From: Pseudomonas sp. UBA4617 | Lineage (GTDB): Bacteria > Pseudomonadota > Gammaproteobacteria > Pseudomonadales > Pseudomonadaceae | Assembly: GCF_002386445.1 (NCBI RefSeq) | Contig: NZ_DGIR01000039.1 | Span: 242,891-306,890 of the forward strand | Length of the DNA: 64,000 bases | Direction: 5' to 3' | Shown: positions 46,905 to 55,919 of the stretch, one piece after another | Position numbering within the stretch: the stretch's first letter is position 1 | How the letters are laid out: every line of letters starts with the position of its first letter | The notes under the pieces: generated by a model | Databases searched by the model: none | What the model was told of the DNA's origin: nothing | Seen by the model: only the letters and a program-made list of their open reading frames with translations | Translations under genes and position numbers: made by a program

Positions 46905-48668
46905 ATGCCTGAACCGGTTTCCCCGCGCCAACGCCGCGCCTTGCGCCTGGGTTGGCAGTTCCTTCGCCCCTACCGTCGCCAGGTGCTGCTGGCGCTGCTT
47001 GCCCTGGTGATCACCGCAGCCATTACCCTGTACATGGGGCAAGGCATCCGCCTGTTGGTCGACCAGGGTTTCATGACCCGCTCCGTGCACCAGCTCAACC
47101 AGACCATCGGCCTGTTCCTGTTGTTGGTGCTGGCCCTGGCCGTGGGCACCTTCAGCCGCTTCTACCTGGTGTCATGGATCGGCGAGCGTTGCGTGGCTGA
47201 CATCCGCCGGGCCGTGTTCGACCACCTGCTCGGCTTGCACCCCGGGTTTTTCGAAGACAACCGCAGCTCGGAAATCCAGTCGCGGCTGACCGCCGACACC
47301 ACGTTGCTGCAGTCGGTGATCGGTTCATCGCTGTCGATGTTCCTGCGCAACGCGCTGATGGTCGTCGGCGGCGTGGTATTGCTGTTTATCACCAACGCCA
47401 AGCTCACCAGCATCGTGGTCGTGGCCCTGCCGCTGGTGCTGGCGCCGATCCTGCTGTTTGGCCGACGGGTCCGCCGCCTGTCGCGGCAGAGCCAGGACCG
47501 CGTGGCCGACGTTGGCAGCTACGTGGCCGAGACCCTCGGGCAGATCAAGACCGTGCAGGCCTACAACCACCAGGCGCATGACCGCAGGCTGTTCGCCAGT
47601 ACGGTGGAGGCGGCGTTCGCCGTGGCCCGGCAACGCATCGCCCAGCGTGCCTGGCTGATCACCCTGGTGATCGTCCTGGTACTGGGCGCGATGGGAGTGA
47701 TGCTGTGGGTAGGCGGCATGGACGTGATCGCTGGGCGTATTTCCGCGGGCGAACTGGCCGCCTTCGTGTTCTACAGCCTGGTCGTCGGCAGTGCCTTCGG
47801 CACCCTCAGCGAAGTGATCGGCGAACTGCAGCGGGCGGCGGGCGCAGCCGAGCGCATCGCCGAACTGCTGGCGGCCAGCTCTGCGATCCTCGCGCCCAGC
47901 AAGGCACGTGTGCTGCCGCAGCAACGGGCCAGTGGCCGTATCGAGCTGCAGGAGCTGGTGTTCGCCTATCCGTCACGGCCATCGATCGCGGCTATCGATG
48001 GCCTCAGCCTGACCATCGAGCCGGGGCAGACCGTGGCGCTGGTCGGGCCCTCGGGGGCAGGCAAGTCGACCTTGTTCGACCTGTTGCTGCGCTTCTACGA
48101 CCCCCAGCAAGGGCGCATCCTGCTCGACGGCGAGGCGATTACCGAACTGGACCCCGATCAACTGCGCCGGCAGTTCGCCCTGGTGGCACAAAACCCCTCG
48201 CTGTTTCGTGGCACGGTCGAGGCCAATATCCGCTATGGGCGGCCAGAGGCCACCCTGGCCGAGGTCGAGGCAGCGGCCCGCGGTGCCCATGCCGATGCCT
48301 TCATCCGGCAACTGCCGCAGGGTTATCAGACCCCATTGGGCGAGGGTGGCATCGGCCTGTCTGGCGGGCAGCGGCAGCGCCTGGCCATCGCCCGGGCGTT
48401 GCTGGTCGATGCGCCGATCCTGTTACTGGACGAAGCCACCAGCGCCCTTGACGCGCAAAGTGAATACTTGATCCAGCAGGCGCTGCCCAGCCTGATGGCC
48501 GGGCGCACCACCGTGGTGATCGCTCACCGCCTGGCCACGGTGCAACATGCCGACCGTATCGCCGTCATCGACAAGGGCAAGCTGGTGGCGGTGGGAACGC
48601 ATCGCCAGTTGATCGAGCACAGCCCGCTCTATGCGCGGCTGGCGGCGTTGCAGTTCACTGCGGGCTAG
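46905..48668 (+). CDS. ABC exporter with fused membrane and ATPase domains (MsbA-like)
   Basis: 587 residues. Six membrane helices (about 20-310) carry the type-1 exporter fold. The ATPase follows with Walker A GPSGAGKST, Q-loop VAQNPSLF, signature LSGGQRQRLAIA and Walker B LLLDEATSALD. As a half-transporter it should work as a homodimer. It resembles MsbA-like exporters of lipids or drugs; pseudomonads carry several, so the substrate is open. ATG at 46905 was chosen; GTG at 46866 would add 13 residues before the basic N-terminus. It ends before a strong terminator. Confidence 0.9.
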   Translation: MPEPVSPRQRRALRLGWQFLRPYRRQVLLALLALVITAAITLYMGQGIRLLVDQGFMTRSVHQLNQTIGLFLLLVLALAVGTFSRFYLVSWIGERCVADIRRAVFDHLLGLHPGFFEDNRSSEIQSRLTADTTLLQSVIGSSLSMFLRNALMVVGGVVLLFITNAKLTSIVVVALPLVLAPILLFGRRVRRLSRQSQDRVADVGSYVAETLGQIKTVQAYNHQAHDRRLFASTVEAAFAVARQRIAQRAWLITLVIVLVLGAMGVMLWVGGMDVIAGRISAGELAAFVFYSLVVGSAFGTLSEVIGELQRAAGAAERIAELLAASSAILAPSKARVLPQQRASGRIELQELVFAYPSRPSIAAIDGLSLTIEPGQTVALVGPSGAGKSTLFDLLLRFYDPQQGRILLDGEAITELDPDQLRRQFALVAQNPSLFRGTVEANIRYGRPEATLAEVEAAARGAHADAFIRQLPQGYQTPLGEGGIGLSGGQRQRLAIARALLVDAPILLLDEATSALDAQSEYLIQQALPSLMAGRTTVVIAHRLATVQHADRIAVIDKGKLVAVGTHRQLIEHSPLYARLAALQFTAG

Positions 48669-48741
48669 CTTGTCGTAGCCCTGTAACATTTCTGTAGTAT
48701 TTGCCTGAGAGTATCTGCCTCGACTGTTGCGTGCTTGACCT

Positions 48742-48772
48742 GGCTGCCATTGCTTGATGGCAGCCTTTTTTT
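48742..48772 (+). terminator. Intrinsic terminator after the ABC exporter gene
   Basis: GGCTGCCAT-TGCTTG-ATGGCAGCC followed by TTTTTTT: perfect 9-bp stem, 73 bases after the stop. Confidence 0.9.
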
Positions 48773-48836
48773 GGCCTGCCAGTAACCGGGGCTGCGTTGG
48801 CCGCCCCAGCCTTCCCCCTGGTTCTCGAGACCCAAG

Positions 48837-50453
48837 ATGTTGCGTAAATCGCTCAGAGTGCAAATTCTCTCGCTGCTCGGCGGCAGCCTGTTGGCCATGC
48901 TGCTGATCGCCCTGGTGTGTTTTCAGTTTCTCTCGGCCAGCGTGCGCGGCTATGCCGAGCTGGTTGACGGGCCGCTGCGGGCCTCGCAATTGATCGACGA
49001 AGCCAACCTGCAGTTCAAGATCCAGGTGCAGGAATGGAAAAACGTGTTGTTGCGTGGGCGCCAACCCGCTGACATGGACAAGTACTGGCAGCAGTTCCAG
49101 GCCCGCGAGCAGCAGGTGCAGCAACTGCTCGGGCAATTGATCGAGAGCAGCGACGCGCGCCTCAAGGCACCGTTGCAGCAACTGCGTGACAGCCACCGGC
49201 AGCTTGGCCTGGCGTATGCACAGGGCCGCCAGGCATTCCTGGCGACGGGTGGCGACCCGGTTGCCGGCGACCAGGCGGTCAAGGGGGTGGACCGTGCCGC
49301 CAGCGAGCAGATGAGCGAGCTGGTCGAGCAATTGCGCGCCGATGCCCGCCAGCGTGCCGTCAGCCTCAGTGCTGGCGCCGAACGTACGGTATGGCTGGGC
49401 CTGTTGGTGATGCTTGCCTCGGCGGTGCTGGTGGGGCTGCTCAGCTTGTGGCTGGTCAACCGCAGCCTGATCGAGCCGATTCGCCAGTTGATAGAATATG
49501 TGGCACAGCTCAGCCAGGGCCGCTTTGTGGCGCGGGTGGACAGCCGCCGCGAGGATGAACTGGGGCGGCTGGCGCGGGCAGCCAATACCTTGCGCGATTT
49601 CCTCGCTGATACCGTCGGCCGCCTGCAGGACAACGCCCAGGAGCTGGAAGGTGCCAGCGGCCAGTTGCGCAGCATCGCCAGCGACATGGCCCGTGGCACC
49701 CACGACCAGTTTCAGCGCACCGATCAGGTGGCCACGGCCATGCATGAGATGTCTGCCACCGCCCAGGAGGTCGCGCGCCACGCAGCCGAGGCGGCGCGGG
49801 CAGCGGACGACGCCGACCACAGTGCACAGGCGGGCGAGCAGGTGATGCAGCAGACCATCGACATCATTGGCGTGGTCAACCGCGAAATTGCGGGCACGGC
49901 GGCGGTGATTCGCGACCTGGAGCATGACAGCACGCGCATAGGGAAAGTGCTTGAGGTGATCCGTGGCATAGCCGAACAGACCAACCTGCTGGCGCTCAAC
50001 GCCGCCATCGAGGCGGCCCGCGCCGGCGAAGCCGGCCGTGGTTTCGCCGTGGTCGCCGATGAGGTGCGCAGCCTGGCCCAGCGCACAGCGGCGTCGATCG
50101 CCGAGATTCACCAGATCATCGAAGCGGTGCAGTCCGGGGCCGTGGAAGCGGTCAAGGCCATCGAAAGCGGCCGGCAGCGCAGCGAGGAGGGCGCCGCACA
50201 GGTGCAGCAGGCAGGCCATATGCTGCAGCGCATCACCCTGGCAGTGGAGGCCATCCGCGACATGAACCGGCAGATCGCCACGGCGGCGGAAGAACAGACC
50301 AGCGTGGCCGAAGACATTTCGCGCAACCTGATCGAGATCACCCGCATCGCCACAGCCAACCAGGAGGCGGTACAGCATACCGAACAGGCGGGGCAGCGCC
50401 TGCATGGCTTGTCGGGACAGCTGGGCGAAGTCACCTCGCGCCTCACTGCCTGA
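48837..50453 (+). CDS. Methyl-accepting chemotaxis protein with four-helix-bundle sensor
   Basis: 538 residues. Helix 1 (about 9-31) is followed by a periplasmic ligand-binding domain of about 155 residues, all helical (EANLQFKIQVQEWKNVLLRG), of the four-helix-bundle type. Then come helix 2 (about 186-206), a HAMP domain (NRSLIEPIRQLIEYVAQLSQGRF) and the signalling domain with IAEQTNLLALNAAIEAARAGE. The sensor resembles phosphate receptor CtpH in outline, but the ligand cannot be fixed by eye. ATG at 48837, with no strong ribosome site. No sigma-28 promoter motif was found upstream. Confidence 0.92.
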   Translation: MLRKSLRVQILSLLGGSLLAMLLIALVCFQFLSASVRGYAELVDGPLRASQLIDEANLQFKIQVQEWKNVLLRGRQPADMDKYWQQFQAREQQVQQLLGQLIESSDARLKAPLQQLRDSHRQLGLAYAQGRQAFLATGGDPVAGDQAVKGVDRAASEQMSELVEQLRADARQRAVSLSAGAERTVWLGLLVMLASAVLVGLLSLWLVNRSLIEPIRQLIEYVAQLSQGRFVARVDSRREDELGRLARAANTLRDFLADTVGRLQDNAQELEGASGQLRSIASDMARGTHDQFQRTDQVATAMHEMSATAQEVARHAAEAARAADDADHSAQAGEQVMQQTIDIIGVVNREIAGTAAVIRDLEHDSTRIGKVLEVIRGIAEQTNLLALNAAIEAARAGEAGRGFAVVADEVRSLAQRTAASIAEIHQIIEAVQSGAVEAVKAIESGRQRSEEGAAQVQQAGHMLQRITLAVEAIRDMNRQIATAAEEQTSVAEDISRNLIEITRIATANQEAVQHTEQAGQRLHGLSGQLGEVTSRLTA

Positions 50454-50507
50454 CGTTTCCGCCTTCATGCGGTCCTTGCCCAAGCGGGGACCGATTCTCG
50501 GACACAA

Positions 50508-50537
50508 CAAAAAGCCCGCACGATGGCGGGCTTTCTG
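50508..50537. terminator. Terminator between the chemoreceptor gene and tRNA-Pro
   Basis: AAAAAGCCCGC-ACGATG-GCGGGCTTT: a 7-bp GC stem with A and T runs on either side, so it can act for both the chemoreceptor gene and the minus-strand tRNA. Confidence 0.85.
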
Positions 50538-50546
50538 ATCAGGATT

Positions 50547-50623
50547 TGGTCGGAGAGACAGGATTCGAACCTGCGGCCTTCTCGTCCCGAACGAGACGCG
50601 CTACCTGGCTGCGCTACACTCCG
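50547..50623 (-). tRNA. tRNA-Pro (anticodon CGG)
   Basis: A 77-base cloverleaf with encoded CCA. The anticodon loop is TTCGGGA within a 5-bp stem TCTCG/CGAGA; the T arm is GCAGG-TTCGAAT-CCTGT; the D arm is GCGC-AGCCAGGTA-GCGC. The acceptor arms CGGAGTG and CTCTCCG pair except for a T6-T67 mismatch. C1-G72 is the usual pair of proline tRNAs. It reads CCG codons. Confidence 0.93.
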
Positions 50624-50704
50624 ATGAAAGAAATCCTACTGCATCCAGTTTTTGCACGCAACCCCTTGTTGTTAAAAGGGCGTTTGCAAAAAAGCGAGCT
50701 GCAA

Positions 50705-50926
50705 TCAGAGCTCTTTCACAGTGCGGACCTGGTCCTTGTTGAGGCGGGTGCGCTTGCCATCCAGCTGCTCGAATTCGTAGAAACCGGAGTCTTCATCGAA
50801 TTTCGGGGTATCGGTGGCCTGGATTTCGCGGCCGTCGTTCAGGGTAATGACGGTCGGCGATGCGCAGCCAGCGAGGGCGCCCAGGCCCAAGGCGAGCAGA
50901 AAGGCGGGTAGGGTCCGTTGAATCAT
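50705..50926 (-). CDS. YgdI/YgdR-family small lipoprotein
   Basis: 73 residues. A lipoprotein signal peptide ends at ALAGC (Cys21), and the mature part of about 52 residues has the DUF903 pattern: PTVITLNDGREIQATDTPKF and FEQLDGKRTRLNKDQV. Position +2 after Cys is Ala, so sorting to the outer membrane is expected. E. coli has the relatives YgdI and YgdR, whose function is unknown. GGAGAAACACG places a ribosome site seven bases from the ATG. It is divergent from moaB. Confidence 0.9.
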   Translation of the reverse strand: MIQRTLPAFLLALGLGALAGCASPTVITLNDGREIQATDTPKFDEDSGFYEFEQLDGKRTRLNKDQVRTVKEL

Positions 50927-51114
50927 CGTGTTTCTCCAGTGCGATGGTGCTAGATGACATTAAGACGCAGGGCGTCCACGCAAGTTCCGTCTACAGTGCA
51001 GCATAGCGGCTCAGCCAAGGCATTGACCAAGCGCAAGGCCCAAGGGCGTCACGCTGAGTTGGTCGCATGCTGTGTTATAACTGCGGCCATCCCATCTTCT
51101 TGTGACGGACTTCC

Positions 51115-51654
51115 ATGAAAGCCAAGGCAGATACCCCCTTCGTGCCGCTGAACATCGCCGTGCTCACGGTCAGCGACACCCGTACCTTCGACACCGATAC
51201 CTCCGGCCAGCTGTTCGTCGACCGGCTGGCCGCGGCCGGCCACCGTCTGGCCGAGCGTGTGCTGTTGAAAGACGATCTGTACAAGATCCGCGCCCAGGTC
51301 GCAACCTGGATTGCCGATGACCGCGTGCAGGTGGTGCTGATTACCGGCGGCACCGGCTTTACCGGGCGTGACAGCACGCCTGAAGCCGTGGCCTGCCTGC
51401 TGGACAAGCAGGTGGAAGGTTTCGGCGAGCTGTTCCGGCAGATTTCCGTGGCTGATATTGGCACGTCCACCGTGCAGTCGCGCGCGCTCGCCGGGCTGGC
51501 CAACGGTACCCTGGTGTGCTGCCTGCCAGGCTCGACCAATGCGGTGCGCACTGGTTGGGACGGTATCCTCGCGGAACAGCTGGATGCTCGCCATCGCCCG
51601 TGCAATTTCGTCGCCCACCTGAAACAGGCAGCCGCCTGTGACAGCCGTGGCTGA
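51115..51654 (+). CDS. moaB: Molybdopterin adenylyltransferase-family protein MoaB
   Basis: 179 residues, the usual MoaB length. VAVLTVSDTRTFDTD-type start (LNIAVLTVSDTRTF), LITGGTGFTGRDSTPEA and LPGSTNAVRTGW are the MogA/MoaB-fold signatures. It adenylylates molybdopterin, or is a relative of that enzyme, in molybdenum-cofactor synthesis. Its last 17 bases overlap moeA, so the two are translationally coupled. ATG at 51115 with ACGGAC upstream, a modest ribosome site. Confidence 0.93.
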   Translation: MKAKADTPFVPLNIAVLTVSDTRTFDTDTSGQLFVDRLAAAGHRLAERVLLKDDLYKIRAQVATWIADDRVQVVLITGGTGFTGRDSTPEAVACLLDKQVEGFGELFRQISVADIGTSTVQSRALAGLANGTLVCCLPGSTNAVRTGWDGILAEQLDARHRPCNFVAHLKQAAACDSRG

Positions 51655-52861
51655 GGCCAGCCCGGCCCGGCCACTGATGCCGGTGGAACAGGCCCTGGAA
51701 CAATTGCTGGCATTGGCCGAAGCGGCGCCGATTCGCGATACCGAGCGCCTGCCGCTGGCCGAGGCCGAGGGCCGTGTGCTGGCCAGCGACCTGGTGGCCG
51801 CGCTCGACCTGCCGTCCTGGCCGAACAGCGCCATGGACGGTTATGCCCTGCGCCTGGCTGATTGGCAGGGTGAGCCGTTGGCGGTCAGCCAGCGGATCTT
51901 CGCCGGCCATGCGCCGCAGCCACTGCAACCTGGTACCTGTGCGCGGATCTTCACCGGAGCGCCGCTGCCTGAAGGAGCCGACTGCGTCGAGATGCAGGAA
52001 AACACCGCAGCGGCGGAAGACCGGGTACGCTTTCTCGCACCGTTGAAAACCGGGCAGAACATTCGCCCCCAAGGCCAGGAAGCCCGCAAGGGCGAGCAGG
52101 TGATGAGCGCTGGCACCCGACTGGGGCCGATCGAGCTGGGCCTGGCTGCCAGCCTCGGCCACGAGCGCCTGGAGGTGGTGCGCAAGGTGCGGGTGGCTGT
52201 GCTGTCCACCGGTGACGAACTGGTCGAGCCTGGCCTGCCGCTGGGCCCGGGGCAGATCTATAACAGCAACCGCCGGCTACTGGTGAGCTGGTTGCAGCGG
52301 CTGGGCTGCGCTGTGCTCGATGCGGGCATCCTGCCGGATGACCTGGCGCGGACCCGCGCCTGCCTGGCCCGGCTGGGCGATGTCGACCTGATCCTGTCCA
52401 CCGGTGGTGTTTCTGTAGGCGAGGCCGACTACCTCGGTGCTGCCCTGCGCGAAGCCGGTGAGCTGGCCCTGTGGAAGCTGGCAATCAAGCCCGGCAAGCC
52501 GCTGACCTTCGGCCACTTCCAAGGTGTGCCGGTGATCGGTCTGCCGGGTAACCCGGCGTCGACCCTGGTCACCTTCGGCTTGCTGGCCCGGCCCTACCTG
52601 TTGCGCCGCCAGGGCGTGGCCGAGGTCACGCCGCTACGTTTCGACGTGCCAGCGGGCTTCGACTGGCCCAGGCCCGGCACCCGCCGGGAATACCTGCGTG
52701 CCCGCATCGAGCAGGGCCAGGTACGCATCTACAAGAACCAGAGCTCTGGCGTGCTGCGCAGTGCGGCCTGGGCCGATGGGTTGGTGGAGGTGCGTGAAGG
52801 CAGCACGCCGAAGCAGGGCGATAGCGTGCCGTTCATCCCGTTCAGCGAGTTACTTGGTTGA
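51638..52861 (+). CDS. moeA: Molybdopterin molybdenumtransferase
   Basis: 407 residues, close to E. coli MoeA (411). It inserts molybdate into adenylylated molybdopterin. WPNSAMDGYALR in the N-terminal part, RIFTGAPLPEGADCV, LSTGDELVEPG, LSTGGVSVGEADY and LPGNPASTLVTF are the family blocks in order. Start: GTG at 51638, inside the end of moaB; GTG at 51647 is the alternative. The pair supplies cofactor for molybdoenzymes such as nitrate reductase and formate dehydrogenase. It ends overlapping a convergent glycosyltransferase gene by 12 bases. Confidence 0.94.
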   Translation: MTAVAEASPARPLMPVEQALEQLLALAEAAPIRDTERLPLAEAEGRVLASDLVAALDLPSWPNSAMDGYALRLADWQGEPLAVSQRIFAGHAPQPLQPGTCARIFTGAPLPEGADCVEMQENTAAAEDRVRFLAPLKTGQNIRPQGQEARKGEQVMSAGTRLGPIELGLAASLGHERLEVVRKVRVAVLSTGDELVEPGLPLGPGQIYNSNRRLLVSWLQRLGCAVLDAGILPDDLARTRACLARLGDVDLILSTGGVSVGEADYLGAALREAGELALWKLAIKPGKPLTFGHFQGVPVIGLPGNPASTLVTFGLLARPYLLRRQGVAEVTPLRFDVPAGFDWPRPGTRREYLRARIEQGQVRIYKNQSSGVLRSAAWADGLVEVREGSTPKQGDSVPFIPFSELLG

Positions 52862-54097
52862 GCGACCCAGCCAGGCACTGGTTGGCGCCGCGGCTTCGGC
52901 CGGTGCCGCCTGGGCCAGGCGCATGTGCACATTTTCCAGTTGCTGCGCGGCTACCCGCCAGTCGTGGCGCTGGCGGGCGAACTGGCGCCCGGCATCGCTC
53001 AACTGGCTCATGCGCCAGGGCTGGTTGAGCAGTTGGGTGATCAACAGCGCCAGCTGGTCGCCTTCGTCACTGCCCAGGTAGTGCTCACCGTTGTTCACCG
53101 CCAGGCCTGAAACGCCTTTGCCCGTGGTGATGACGGGCAGGCCGGCGGCCATCGCTTCGAGGATCTTCACCTTGGAGCCACCGGCATAACGCAACGGCGC
53201 AAAGAACAGTGCCGAACGCCGCTGCAGCTCACGCAGGTCGGGGCGGTAGCCGAACCATTCGATGCGCGGGTCGTTCCAGTGCAGTTTCCAGCTGGCCGGC
53301 ATGGCATGCCCGGCGATTGCCAGGCGAACCGCCGGGTTGCTCAGCCACACCTGCGGCATGATCTCTTCCAGCGCCCATTCGATCGCCTCGAGGTTGGCGC
53401 CGTACTCGAAATTGCCGACGAACAGCAGGCGCTGGCTGTGCAGCGCGGGCTGCACGTGCTGGTAGAAATCGCAGTCCACACCATTGACCACCACGTTCAC
53501 CCGGCGCCCGCTGATCTGTGCGATCAGTTCGGCATCGTGGCTGCTGACCGCTACCAGTTCGGTGGGCTGGCGCAATACCCGCTGCTCCCAGCGCCGGTAG
53601 CGCCAGCGGTCGAAGGCGTTGAGTGGGCGCAGCCACAGCGGCAGGCGATCGTGACTGGTGCCACCCATCACTGACTCCAGCGTGTGCTCGCTGAGCATGT
53701 AGGGTAACCGGCGTGCCTGCAGGGCTTTCTCGAAGGGCTGAAAGCTGTAGCTGTGTTCGATCTGGATCACGTCCCAGGGCTCGTCCAGCAATTGCTCGAA
53801 ACGGTGCCGCAGGCAGGGTGCCAGGCCATTGATGATCGCCCGCATCGGGTAGTCGATGATGGGCGAGGCCAGCAGGTTCAGCGGGCTGTGCAAGGGCCGC
53901 CGGGGTAGCACGATCAGGCGTTCGAGCAGTGCTTCCAGGGCTTCGCGGGCCGCATCGTCGAGGGGGATTTTCGATTGCACCAGCAGGGTGATGCTGTGGC
54001 CCCGCTGGGCCATTGCGCGCAGCAGATGGTATTGCCGGGTCTTGCTGCCGCTGGTGGTCGGCCAGGGCAGGTAAGGCAGCGTCCAGAGAATGCGCAT
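52850..54097 (-). CDS. Glycosyltransferase family 1-type (GT4-like)
   Basis: 415 residues. The N-terminal nucleotide-sugar half begins MRILWTLPYLPWPTTSGSKTR, and the GT-B C-terminal half has RLLFVGNFEYGANLEAIEWALEE-type pattern, then FAPLRYAGGSKVKILEAMAAGLPVI with the donor-binding E of the EX7E motif. It should transfer a sugar to a surface polysaccharide or lipid; acceptor and donor are unknown. No neighbouring polysaccharide genes exist. ATG at 54097 with GAGGA upstream. The frame is open 51 codons further, but that part is Pro/Ala-rich and unlike the fold. Confidence 0.88.
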   Translation of the reverse strand: MRILWTLPYLPWPTTSGSKTRQYHLLRAMAQRGHSITLLVQSKIPLDDAAREALEALLERLIVLPRRPLHSPLNLLASPIIDYPMRAIINGLAPCLRHRFEQLLDEPWDVIQIEHSYSFQPFEKALQARRLPYMLSEHTLESVMGGTSHDRLPLWLRPLNAFDRWRYRRWEQRVLRQPTELVAVSSHDAELIAQISGRRVNVVVNGVDCDFYQHVQPALHSQRLLFVGNFEYGANLEAIEWALEEIMPQVWLSNPAVRLAIAGHAMPASWKLHWNDPRIEWFGYRPDLRELQRRSALFFAPLRYAGGSKVKILEAMAAGLPVITTGKGVSGLAVNNGEHYLGSDEGDQLALLITQLLNQPWRMSQLSDAGRQFARQRHDWRVAAQQLENVHMRLAQAAPAEAAAPTSAWLGRSTK

Positions 54098-54388
54098 GAC
54101 CCGGAGTCCTCGCTGAAGGCCGCGGAATGAGTGGGCGCGCGCCGCAGAGGGCACGTCCTTGGCCAAGGGTGCCACAGGCGCAGGTGCGCAGGCGTCAAAC
54201 GGGCGACGGAGCTGGAAAACATCCGCGCCTGGGTCAAAAACCTGTCGCATGCATTAGCAGAGCATAGTCGGGCATTGCCGGATGTTGAAAAAATACCCGG
54301 TTCAGGCGATCAATTGCACAGGGGCATGCAACGATCGGCACTCGTCGAGGGTCGAGATCTGGGTGGGTCCATTCCTGGAGGGGCGTAG

Positions 54389-55276
54389 ATGCAAGGGCGC
54401 AAGGCAATGTTGATCCTGCACGGCAAGCAGGCGATGAACGAAGACGTACGCAGCGCCGTGCACGGCCTGCGAGACAGCGGCTGGGTGCTGGATGTGCGGG
54501 TTACCTGGGAGGCCGGTGACGCCCAGCGCCTGGTCAACGAGGCGCTGGGTGCCGGTTACAGCCATATCGTTGCAGGGGGCGGGGACGGCACGCTGCGCGA
54601 TGTCGCCGAAGCCATGGGGCTGGCGGGTACCGAGGCCAGCCTGGCGTTGCTGCCGCTGGGCACGGCCAACGATTTTGCCAAGGCTGCCGGCATCCCCCAG
54701 GAGACCGCCACGGCGCTGGCCTTGCTGAACGTTCCTGCCCAGCCTATCGACCTGGGGCAGGCCGGCGAGCAGCTGTTTCTCAACATGGCCACCGGCGGTT
54801 TCGGCAGCCAGGTCACGGCCAACACCTCCGAAGACCTGAAGAAGGTGCTGGGCGCTGCCGCCTACCTGTTCACCGGGCTGTCGCGGTTCAGCGAGCTGCA
54901 GGCGGCTTCGGTGACGTTGCACGGGCCAGGCTTCGACTGGCAGGGGGACCTGCTGGCGCTGGGTATCGGCAATGGCCGCCAGGCGGGGGGCGGGCAGGTG
55001 CTGTGCCCCGACGCGGTGGTCAATGACGGTTTGCTCGACATCGCCATCCTGCCGGCACCCCAGGAAGTGGTGGGGACCCTGCGTGACCTGTTGGCCGGGG
55101 ACGGCCTGTTCGTCCGGGCCAGGCTGCCCTGGGTCGAGATCAAGTGCTCGCAGGGGCTGGACATCAACCTTGATGGTGAACCGGTGCAGGCCCACTCCCT
55201 GCGCTTCCAGGCCAGGCCCGCAGCACTGCGCCTGCACCTGCCCGTCGGGTCGCCGTTGCTCAGTCGTCCAGGCTGA
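54389..55276 (+). CDS. yegS: YegS-type lipid kinase
   Basis: 295 residues, close to E. coli YegS (299). The diacylglycerol-kinase catalytic motif is AGGGDGTLRDVAEAM, followed by LLPLGTANDFAKAAGIP and the conserved NMATGGFG. The C-terminal part carries VNDGLLDIAILP and LNLDGEP-like INLDGEPVQ. It phosphorylates a lipid such as phosphatidylglycerol with ATP. ATG at 54389 after GGGGCG. It overlaps the convergent response-regulator gene by 17 bases. Confidence 0.92.
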   Translation: MQGRKAMLILHGKQAMNEDVRSAVHGLRDSGWVLDVRVTWEAGDAQRLVNEALGAGYSHIVAGGGDGTLRDVAEAMGLAGTEASLALLPLGTANDFAKAAGIPQETATALALLNVPAQPIDLGQAGEQLFLNMATGGFGSQVTANTSEDLKKVLGAAAYLFTGLSRFSELQAASVTLHGPGFDWQGDLLALGIGNGRQAGGGQVLCPDAVVNDGLLDIAILPAPQEVVGTLRDLLAGDGLFVRARLPWVEIKCSQGLDINLDGEPVQAHSLRFQARPAALRLHLPVGSPLLSRPG

Positions 55277-55919
55277 TGATCTTCTCGCGTACGGCGAACA
55301 GCACCAGCCCGGCCACGTCATGAATCTGCAGGCGTTTCATGATTTGCGAACGGTGGGTTTCCACCGTCTTGATCGACAGGCCAAGGCCAGCGGCAATTTC
55401 CCGGGTCGATTTGCCGCGCACGATAAGGCGCAGGATCTCCAGTTGCCGCGCGGTCAGGCTATGCCGCTCGGCAGAGGGTTGCTTGCCCTGCCTGACGTGT
55501 TGCAGTGCCTGATTGATGACCGTATGGGCGATGGCCGGGCTGAGGTAGCGTTCGCCGTTGCGCACCGCCGCCAGGGCCTGCTCCAGTTCGGTGGCGCTGG
55601 CGTCCTTGAGCAGGTAGCCGTGGGCGCCGCTTTCCAGGGCGCGCATGATCAGGTCCGGGTCGGTGTGCATCGACAGGATCAGCACTTTGCAGGGGTTGCC
55701 GCTGGTGCGCAGTTGGGTGAGCGCATCCAGGCCGCTGGTCGAGCGCATGGAGATGTCCAGCAGGACGATATCCGGCGCCAGCATGCGCACCCTTTCCAGT
55801 AACTGACTGCCGTCGTCCGCTTCGCCGATGACGTCATACCCGGGAATGTCGCCGACCAGGGCGCGCACCCCGGCGCGGATCAGCGAGTGGTCGTCTACCA
55901 GCAGCAGTCTACAGGTCAT
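55260..55919 (-). CDS. NarL/FixJ-family response regulator
   Basis: 219 residues. The receiver domain (LLVDDHSLIRAGVRAL, phosphoacceptor D55 in IVLLDISM, Lys in YLLKDAS) is followed by a LuxR-type helix-turn-helix (LTARQLEILRLIVRGKSTREIA, GLSIKTVETHRSQIMKRL, overlapping the usual breaks). Its start overlaps the kinase stop by 11 bases, so the two are co-translated. Target genes are unknown. It overlaps yegS tail-to-tail. Confidence 0.92.
   Translation of the reverse strand: MTCRLLLVDDHSLIRAGVRALVGDIPGYDVIGEADDGSQLLERVRMLAPDIVLLDISMRSTSGLDALTQLRTSGNPCKVLILSMHTDPDLIMRALESGAHGYLLKDASATELEQALAAVRNGERYLSPAIAHTVINQALQHVRQGKQPSAERHSLTARQLEILRLIVRGKSTREIAAGLGLSIKTVETHRSQIMKRLQIHDVAGLVLFAVREKIISLDD

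Noticed and set aside
48669..48836. FliA promoter upstream of the chemoreceptor gene
   Set aside because: No GCCGATA core or properly spaced TCAA/TAAA found; only a terminator of the previous gene is seen.
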